Shown here: positions 58,825-64,000 of the stretch, piece after piece
Numbering within the stretch: the first letter of the stretch is position 1
How the letters are laid out: the number at the start of each line of letters is the position of its first letter
From: Oerskovia flava
GTDB taxonomy: Bacteria; Actinomycetota; Actinomycetes; Actinomycetales; Cellulomonadaceae
Assembly: GCF_026163685.1 (NCBI RefSeq)
Contig: NZ_JAOXSR010000009.1
Span: 62,001 to 126,000 of the forward strand
Reading direction: 5' to 3'
Length of the DNA stretch: 64,000 nucleotides
Translations under genes and position numbers: made by a program
Notes under the pieces: generated by a model
Told to the model about the DNA's origin: nothing
Databases searched by the model: none
What the model saw: only the letters and a program-made list of their open reading frames with translations

Positions 58825-59037
58825 ATGGCACCCGACCCGGCGAGCGCAGCGCGTGGTGTGCGCTGGTCGAGCATCGTCACGGTCCTCGGAGCGCTGCTCG
58901 TGGTGGCGGTGAGCGTCTTCTCGCTCCTGCGCGGCCGGACGTGGGCGTGGATCCCGCTCGTGCTGGCGGGGGCGGTCGCGCTCCGCGAGATCCGGTACCT
59001 CCAGCGCACGGACCAGCGGCGCGACGCACCTCGCTGA
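58825..59037 (+). CDS. Small two-helix membrane protein
   Basis: A 70-residue unrecognised protein: short N-terminus, helices at about 16-35 and 41-54, and a basic tail ending RRDAPR. It is divergent from the gene at 58450-58770. Codon use is like the neighbours. Supported mainly by the hydrophobic pattern and by the leaderless-type start. Confidence 0.55.
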   Translation: MAPDPASAARGVRWSSIVTVLGALLVVAVSVFSLLRGRTWAWIPLVLAGAVALREIRYLQRTDQRRDAPR

Positions 59038-59209
59038 CCTGCCCCGCGGGCCGAGTCCTCCTCGCGGCGTACGTCGCTGCTCCCCCTCGGGGATGAGCGG
59101 CGGCGCAGGAGGATCCACCGGACGGTCGATGTGCGGGCGGAGGGTCTGCAGGAAGACTCGGGGGTACGTCGTCGGGCACCCCGACGGCCGCAGAGCACCG
59201 GAGGACCTC

Positions 59210-59389
59210 GTGACCGCTCAGGACGTGACGACCGCAGCACGCGCCCGACGCCGTCGCCTCGCGCCCGTCCGGCGCGACGACGTCCCCCCGGTCGAGCGGG
59301 CGAACGGGTGGCTCGTCGCCCTCGCCGTGGTCGTCGCGGTGGTGCTCTTCTCGGCGCTCGCCCTCGGGTCGTTCGCGACCCTCGACTGA
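59210..59389 (+). CDS. Small single-helix membrane protein
   Basis: A 59-residue protein: a strongly basic N-terminus (ARARRRRLAPVRRDDV), then one hydrophobic helix (about 34-55, WLVALAVVVAVVLFSALAL). The GTG at 59210 is preceded by GGAGG at 5 bases. Function unknown; it is convergent with the Pnkp gene. Confidence 0.6.
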   Translation: MTAQDVTTAARARRRRLAPVRRDDVPPVERANGWLVALAVVVAVVLFSALALGSFATLD

Positions 59390-59419
59390 CGAGCCCACCG
59401 CCCGGGTTGCGCCGGCCGA

Positions 59420-62062
59420 TCACAGCCGCGGGTCGACCGGCTCCGACTCGAGCGCGAGGACCGCGAACACGGCCTCGTGCACCCGCCACAGCGGTTCGCC
59501 CCGCGCCACCCGGTCGAGCGCCTCGAGACCCAGGGCGTACTCGCGCAGCGCGAGCGACCGCTTGCGGCCGAGGGACCGCTCGCGCAGACGCTCGAGGTTC
59601 GCCGGCTCGGTGTACTCCGGCCCGTAGATCAGCCGCAGGTACTCGCGGCCGCGCACCTTGAGGCCGGGCTGGACCAGCCCGCCCGCACCCTTGCCGCCGG
59701 TACGGCGTACGAGGTTCTGCCAGGGCTTGACGACCATGCCCTCGCCCCCGGCCGCGGTGAGCTCCTCCCACCAGGCGACGCCGTCGGCGCGCGACGCCTC
59801 GTCCCCCAGCTCGACGACCGTGCGCCGGGTGGTGCGGAAGAGCGCGGGGTCGCTCTCCACGAGGCGGTCGGCAAGCGCCAGGTGCCAGCCGTGGTCGCGG
59901 TCGGCGTACGTCGCACCCGCGCCGTCGACGGACCCGCTCGCGAGCACCTGGAACGGCGCGACCTGCACCCCGTCGAGCGCCGATGCGCGGGCACCGGCGG
60001 TGCCCGCGGCCCCCGTCTCCCACCGGTAGCGGCGGTACGCCTGCGCGAAGAGGTCGGCGTCGGCGGCGCGTGCGGAGGTCCGGGCGCGCAGGTCGGCCAC
60101 GTCGAGCCCGCGGGCCTGCGCGGCGGCCAGGACCGACAGCGCCGACGGCATCACCGCGCGCGCGGCGGCCCCGACGCTCGCGTACTGGTCCCGGATCAGC
60201 GACTCCGCCTTGAGCGACCAGGGCAGGATCTCCGCGTCGAGGACGAGCCAGTCGGCGCCGAGCTCGTCCCACAGGCCCGCGGCGGACGCCGCGGCCGCGA
60301 CCCGGCCGAGGAGCTCGCCGGTCGCGGTGTCGCCCGAGGTGTCCCCGAGGAACGACCGGCCGGTCCGGGTGTGCACGGCGCCGGGTGCGTCGATGCCGAA
60401 GCGCTCGGCGACGACGCGGGACGAGCCGGCCCCCGAGTCCCGGGCCACGAGCAGCACGCCGCGGGACCCCATGTGCTTCTCCTCGCACACGACGCGCTCG
60501 ACGCCGTCGCGCGCGTAGGTCGCGAAGGCGGAGTCCGGGTGCTCGAGGTGGCCGGGCAGGGTCGACGTCGCGACCGGGCTCATGGTCGGCGGCAGGTAGG
60601 TGAGCAGGCGTGGGTCGATCGCGAAGCGGCTCATCACCTCGAGGGCGCCCGCGGCGTTCTCCTCGGGCACGGTGACGCGCCCGTGCACGGCGGTCTCGAC
60701 CGAGCGCCGTCCGAGGACGTCCGAGACGTCGAGCAGGTCGGGTTCGCGCTGCGCTGCCGGCTCGGCGTCCTCGGGCAGGAACGGTCGCGCCGGCTCGTAG
60801 TAGACCCGCGCCGCGGGGACCGACACGAGCTCCTTCTCGGGGTAGCGCAGGGCGGTGAGCTTCCCGCCGAAGACGCACCCGGTGTCGAGGCACATCGTGC
60901 CGTTGACCCACTCGGCCTCGGGTGTCGGGGTGTGCCCGTACAGGACCATGGCGCGCCCGCGGTAGTCGTTCGCCCAGGGGTAACGCACGGGCAGGCCGAA
61001 CTCGTCGGTCTCGCCCGTCGTGTCCCCGTAGAGCGCGAAGCTGCGCACCCGGCCCGAGGCCCGGTTGTGGTACGCCTCCTTGAGCCCTGCGTGCGCGACG
61101 ACGAGGCCTCCCCCGTCGAGCACGAGGTGCGAGACGAGGTCGCGGCAGAACTGCGCGACGTCGGCCCGGAACTCCTCGGTCTCCGCGGCGAGCTGCGCGA
61201 GCGTCGTCTCGAGGCCGTGGGAGACCTTGACGTCGCGCCCGGCCAGCGCGCGCACGAGCTTGTGCTCGTGGTTGCCGGGGACGGCGAGCGCGTGGCCCGC
61301 GCGCACCATGCCCATGGCGAGGCGCAGCACGCCGGGAGAGTCGGGGCCGCGGTCGACGAGGTCGCCGAGGAAGATCGCCCGCCGCCCGTCCGGGTGCGAC
61401 GCGTCGACCGGCCGGCCCGCGTCGTCGCGCACGACGTCGTAGCCCAGCTCCCCGAGGAGGGTCACCAGCTCCGGCAGGCAGCCGTGGACGTCGCCGATCG
61501 CGTCGAACGGACCGGTCTCGTCGCGGCGGTCGGTGAGCAGCGGGGTGCGCACGATGCGGGCGGCCGCGACCTCGTCGACGCCGCGCAGCACGTGCACCGT
61601 GCGGAAGCCCTCGCGCTGGAGGCTCTTGAGCGACGACCGCAGGGCGGAGCGCTGGCGCCGCACGACGTGCGCACCGAAGTCCCGGTCCGGGCGTGCGGCG
61701 TTGCGCTCGAGCGCGACCTGCTCCGGCACGTCGAGCACGATCGCGACGGGCAGCACGTCGTGCGTGCGTGCCAGGTCCACGAGCGACGCCCGCGCGGCCC
61801 GCTGGACGTTCGTGGCGTCCACGACGGTCAGGAGGTTCTGCTCGAGGCGCTTGGCGACGATCGTCCCGAGCACCTCGAACGCCCGCCCGGTCGCGGCCTG
61901 GTCGTTCTCGTCGTTGGACACCAGCCCGCGGCAGACGTCCGAGGAGACCGTCTCGTAGCGCCCGAAGTGCTCGCGCGCGAAGGTCGACTTGCCCGAGCCC
62001 GAGACGCCCACGAGCACCACGAGGCTCGTCGCCGGGACCTTCAGCTCCCGCTGCTCGCTCAT
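59420..62062 (-). CDS. pnkp: Polynucleotide kinase-phosphatase-ligase (bacterial RNA repair)
   Basis: An 880-residue three-domain RNA repair enzyme of normal length. The kinase (1-~175) has the P-loop GVSGSGKST at 19-27. The calcineurin-like phosphatase (~183-430) has GDVHG at 190-194, GDLVDRG at 233-239 and GNHE at 263-266. The adenylyltransferase/ligase (~470-880) has the nucleotidyl-lysine motif EEKHMGSRG (Lys529). It heals 5'-OH and 2',3'-cyclic phosphate ends made by ribotoxins and, with Hen1, seals RNA. Its ATG overlaps the hen1 stop (ATGA). No toxin gene is visible nearby. Confidence 0.95.
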   Translation of the reverse strand: MSEQRELKVPATSLVVLVGVSGSGKSTFAREHFGRYETVSSDVCRGLVSNDENDQAATGRAFEVLGTIVAKRLEQNLLTVVDATNVQRAARASLVDLARTHDVLPVAIVLDVPEQVALERNAARPDRDFGAHVVRRQRSALRSSLKSLQREGFRTVHVLRGVDEVAAARIVRTPLLTDRRDETGPFDAIGDVHGCLPELVTLLGELGYDVVRDDAGRPVDASHPDGRRAIFLGDLVDRGPDSPGVLRLAMGMVRAGHALAVPGNHEHKLVRALAGRDVKVSHGLETTLAQLAAETEEFRADVAQFCRDLVSHLVLDGGGLVVAHAGLKEAYHNRASGRVRSFALYGDTTGETDEFGLPVRYPWANDYRGRAMVLYGHTPTPEAEWVNGTMCLDTGCVFGGKLTALRYPEKELVSVPAARVYYEPARPFLPEDAEPAAQREPDLLDVSDVLGRRSVETAVHGRVTVPEENAAGALEVMSRFAIDPRLLTYLPPTMSPVATSTLPGHLEHPDSAFATYARDGVERVVCEEKHMGSRGVLLVARDSGAGSSRVVAERFGIDAPGAVHTRTGRSFLGDTSGDTATGELLGRVAAAASAAGLWDELGADWLVLDAEILPWSLKAESLIRDQYASVGAAARAVMPSALSVLAAAQARGLDVADLRARTSARAADADLFAQAYRRYRWETGAAGTAGARASALDGVQVAPFQVLASGSVDGAGATYADRDHGWHLALADRLVESDPALFRTTRRTVVELGDEASRADGVAWWEELTAAGGEGMVVKPWQNLVRRTGGKGAGGLVQPGLKVRGREYLRLIYGPEYTEPANLERLRERSLGRKRSLALREYALGLEALDRVARGEPLWRVHEAVFAVLALESEPVDPRL

Positions 62063-63522
62063 GCTGCGCTCCCCTCGGTCCCGTCGGTGGTGGCGCGGTC
62101 GACGCGGGTGAGGACCACCATCTGGGTGGGCGGTCCGGTCACCGCGTCCTGCGGCCCGATGCCCCGGTGCTCGACCGTGTACCCGAACCGCCGACCCGCG
62201 GCCTGCGCCCAGTGGCGCAGCTGCGCGCGGGTCCACTCGAACCGGTGGTCGGGGTGCCGCATCGTGGCGCCGTCCCCGCCACCGAGGGTCGGGTAGTGCA
62301 CGTTGTACTCGACGTTCGGCGTCGTCACGACCACCACCCGCGGGCGGGCGTGACCGAGTACGGCGCGTTCGAAGGCGTCGAGGCGCGAGGGGTCCACGTG
62401 CTCGATCACCTCCATGAGCACGGCCGCGTCGAAGCCCGTCAACCGGTCGTCGGTGTACGTCAGCGACGACTGCAGCAGCCGCACCCGCTCGCGCTCGGCG
62501 TCGCTCGCCTCGTGCAGGCGCAACCGCGTGGCCGCGCGGTCCAGCTCGCGCGCGGACACGTCCGTCCCCAGCAGCCGGGTGTAGCGCCGGTCGTCGGCGA
62601 GCCGGCGCAGCAGCATCCCCTCGCCGCAGCCGAGGTCGACCACGCTGCCCGCGCCGACCTCCGCCAGCACGGCGAGCACGGCGTCGGCGCGCTGCCTGGC
62701 GAGCGGCGGCGGGGCCAGCACCTGCTCGTCCGGCTCGACCTGCCCGACGTCGGCACCCACCTCGCCGTCGAGCGTCACCAGCCGCTCGGTCGCGTCGGCG
62801 ACGTACCGGCGCTGGTGGGCGAGGTAGCGGCGCATGATCTCGTCCCGCTCGGGGTGCTCGGCGAGCCACCCGGCCCCGGCGCGCACGAGCTTGTCCACCT
62901 CGTCGGTCGACACCCAGTAGTGCTTGGCATCGTCGAGCACGGGCAGCATCACGTAGAGCTGGTTGAGGGCGTCCGCCAGACGCAGCGACCCCGTCAGCCG
63001 CAGGTCCACGTAGCGCGAGTCGCCCCAGCCGCTCACCGCCGGGTCGAGCGGCACCGGGGTCGCGGCCACGGTCCAGCCCAGCGGCTCGAAGAGCCGGCGC
63101 GCGAGGTCCGCCCCGCCGCGGCACGGCAGGGACGGCACGTGGATCTCCAGGTCGAGCCGGACGCCGGTGAGCTCGGGGCGGGCCTCGCACCGCCCCGCCA
63201 TGGCGCTGCGGAAGACCTGACCGACCGCGACCGCGACCATCGAGGACGCGGCGTAGGGGCGGTCGTTGACGTACTGCGCGAGAGAGAACGCGTCCGAGCC
63301 GCCGAACCGCTTGTTCCGTACGATCCCGACCGGGTCGACCTCGAGGAGCAGCGCCACCGTGCACCGCTGCGCGGTCGCCTCCGGGTAGAGCACGTGCGCG
63401 CGGCCCACCGCCAGGTCGAACGTCTGCGCGCGGTCGGGGTGCTTGTGCAGCAGGTACCCGAGGTCGGTCGCGTCGACGAGGCCGGCGTCCGGGGTCGCCG
63501 ACGCGGAGAGGGTCACGAGCAT
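62059..63522 (-). CDS. hen1: 3'-terminal RNA ribose 2'-O-methyltransferase Hen1
   Basis: A 487-residue partner of Pnkp. The N-terminal half (1-~235) activates the ligase; it shows DLGYLLHKHPDRAQTFDL and VRNKRFGGSDAFSLAQYVNDRPYAASS (in part KRFGGSDAFSLAQYVND). The C-terminal methyltransferase has VVDLGCGEGMLLRRL near 285, the metal-binding EVIEHVD near 355 and HPDHRFEWTR near 405. It methylates the repaired end so that the toxin cannot cut there again. The ATG at 63522 is preferred because the family begins MLVTLS; an ATG at 63531 adds three residues. Coupled to pnkp. Confidence 0.95.
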   Translation of the reverse strand: MLVTLSASATPDAGLVDATDLGYLLHKHPDRAQTFDLAVGRAHVLYPEATAQRCTVALLLEVDPVGIVRNKRFGGSDAFSLAQYVNDRPYAASSMVAVAVGQVFRSAMAGRCEARPELTGVRLDLEIHVPSLPCRGGADLARRLFEPLGWTVAATPVPLDPAVSGWGDSRYVDLRLTGSLRLADALNQLYVMLPVLDDAKHYWVSTDEVDKLVRAGAGWLAEHPERDEIMRRYLAHQRRYVADATERLVTLDGEVGADVGQVEPDEQVLAPPPLARQRADAVLAVLAEVGAGSVVDLGCGEGMLLRRLADDRRYTRLLGTDVSARELDRAATRLRLHEASDAERERVRLLQSSLTYTDDRLTGFDAAVLMEVIEHVDPSRLDAFERAVLGHARPRVVVVTTPNVEYNVHYPTLGGGDGATMRHPDHRFEWTRAQLRHWAQAAGRRFGYTVEHRGIGPQDAVTGPPTQMVVLTRVDRATTDGTEGSAA

Positions 63523-63682
63523 GGCCGTCATGCTGCCACGGGTGGGCCTGCCGACAGGTCTCGACCTGCCGCGGGCACAGGACTACCGTCAGGAGGCAGG
63601 ACCCCGTCGTCCGGGGCCCGCAGACGCGCACCGCCGGGAGCGAGGTGGCTCACGGGCGGCAGCGCCGGTGACGGGAGCCTCC

Positions 63683-64000
63683 ATGAGCACGGACCAGCAG
63701 ACGACGACCACGGCCGAGGCGTTCGCCGAACGGCTCTTCGCCTCGACCCTCGGCGCGTTCGAGATCCTCAGCGTCTACCTCGGCGACCGGCTCGGGTGGT
63801 ACCGGGCGCTCGCCGGGGCCGGCCCGCTGACGTCGGCCGAGCTCGCCGCGAGCACCGCCACCCAGGAGCGGTACGCCCGCGAGTGGCTCGAGCAGCAGGC
63901 CACCTCGGGCCTGCTGGTCGTCGCCCCGGGCGACCCGACAGACGGTGCGCCGCCCGGCGGACCGGAAGGGCCCCACCTGCGGCGCTTCGCCCTGCCGGCC
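63683..64000 (+). CDS. SAM-dependent methyltransferase, N-terminal part (runs off the window)
   Basis: The first 106 residues of a plus-strand gene with ATG at 63683 after GGGAGCC. The visible part is an all-helical winged-helix dimerisation domain like that before class I methyltransferases of the Rv2258c type (AFEILSVYLGDRLGWYRALAGAGPLTSAELA and YAREWLEQQATSGLL, each typical). The catalytic domain would follow beyond base 64000. It diverges from hen1 with a 160-base spacer. Confidence 0.75.
   Translation, partial: MSTDQQTTTTAEAFAERLFASTLGAFEILSVYLGDRLGWYRALAGAGPLTSAELAASTATQERYAREWLEQQATSGLLVVAPGDPTDGAPPGGPEGPHLRRFALPA

Noticed and set aside
59477-62296. A 939-codon open frame opposite pnkp
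   Set aside because: Low-complexity shadow of the well-supported Pnkp gene; the same holds for the long plus-strand frame at 31898-34729 over dnaX.

Overview
The window reads as chromosomal DNA from a high-GC Gram-positive actinobacterium. The gene content points to order Micrococcales, plausibly a Cellulomonas-like genus: SigK/RskA with a fasciclin lipoprotein and DipZ, F420-type LLM enzymes, DUF5063 beside recR, a LytR_C protein, many GTG starts, 4-base stop/start overlaps and frequent leaderless starts. No phage, transposase, integrase or CRISPR array was seen. The genus is inference; the class is well supported.

Layout. 1-8.3 kb: a Ste14-like methyltransferase, an FAD ferredoxin-reductase-type enzyme, a formate/nitrite channel, then a compact SigK regulon (dipZ and a fasciclin lipoprotein divergently transcribed, rskA-sigK) in which three promoters share one motif and spacing. 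8.3-10.4 kb: DAHP synthase behind what looks like a complete aromatic amino acid attenuator with a 22-residue leader peptide, and a NUDIX hydrolase. 10.4-13.5 kb: an RsbQ-RsbP energy-stress pair and a glutamine amidotransferase. 13.6-17.7 kb: two ABC-2 exporters, the second with a YtrA-type GntR repressor. 17.7-21 kb: a ceramidase-like membrane protein bracketed by long palindromic repeats, then asd and lysC. 21.1-25.5 kb: a 2-methylcitrate (propionate) operon with a GntR/FCD regulator. 25.5-29.4 kb: a DUF2625 protein, a TauE/SafE permease and an ABC exporter. 29.4-37.5 kb: DUF5063, recR, a VOC protein, dnaX, the metQNI methionine importer, SRP RNA and tRNA-Ser; tRNA-Ser, SRP RNA, dnaX and recR is an ancient order also found in Bacillus.

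37.7-45.5 kb: a complete kdp potassium system (a tiny membrane ORF, kdpF, A, B, C, D, E) with direct repeats upstream that could bind KdpE. 45.6-49.9 kb: two small actinobacterial genes (one LytR_C), a GNAT enzyme, an AbiEi/DUF559-like protein bracketed by a second palindromic repeat family, and a uracil/xanthine permease. 49.9-54.6 kb: a translationally coupled operon of a processive GT2 synthase, an HlyD-like protein and a GH81 beta-1,3-glucanase lipoprotein, best explained as beta-1,3-glucan (curdlan-like) exopolysaccharide production. 55-58.5 kb: two LLM oxidoreductases flanking a phytoene-dehydrogenase-like enzyme. 58.5-59.4 kb: three small membrane proteins. 59.4-63.5 kb: the Hen1-Pnkp RNA repair pair. 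The window ends inside a SAM-dependent methyltransferase gene.

The most notable items are the DAHP synthase attenuator, the three-promoter SigK regulon, the GT2-HlyD-GH81 glucan operon, the two intergenic palindrome families and the uncharacterised small ORF fused by overlap to kdpF. All calls were made by reading; no database search was run.
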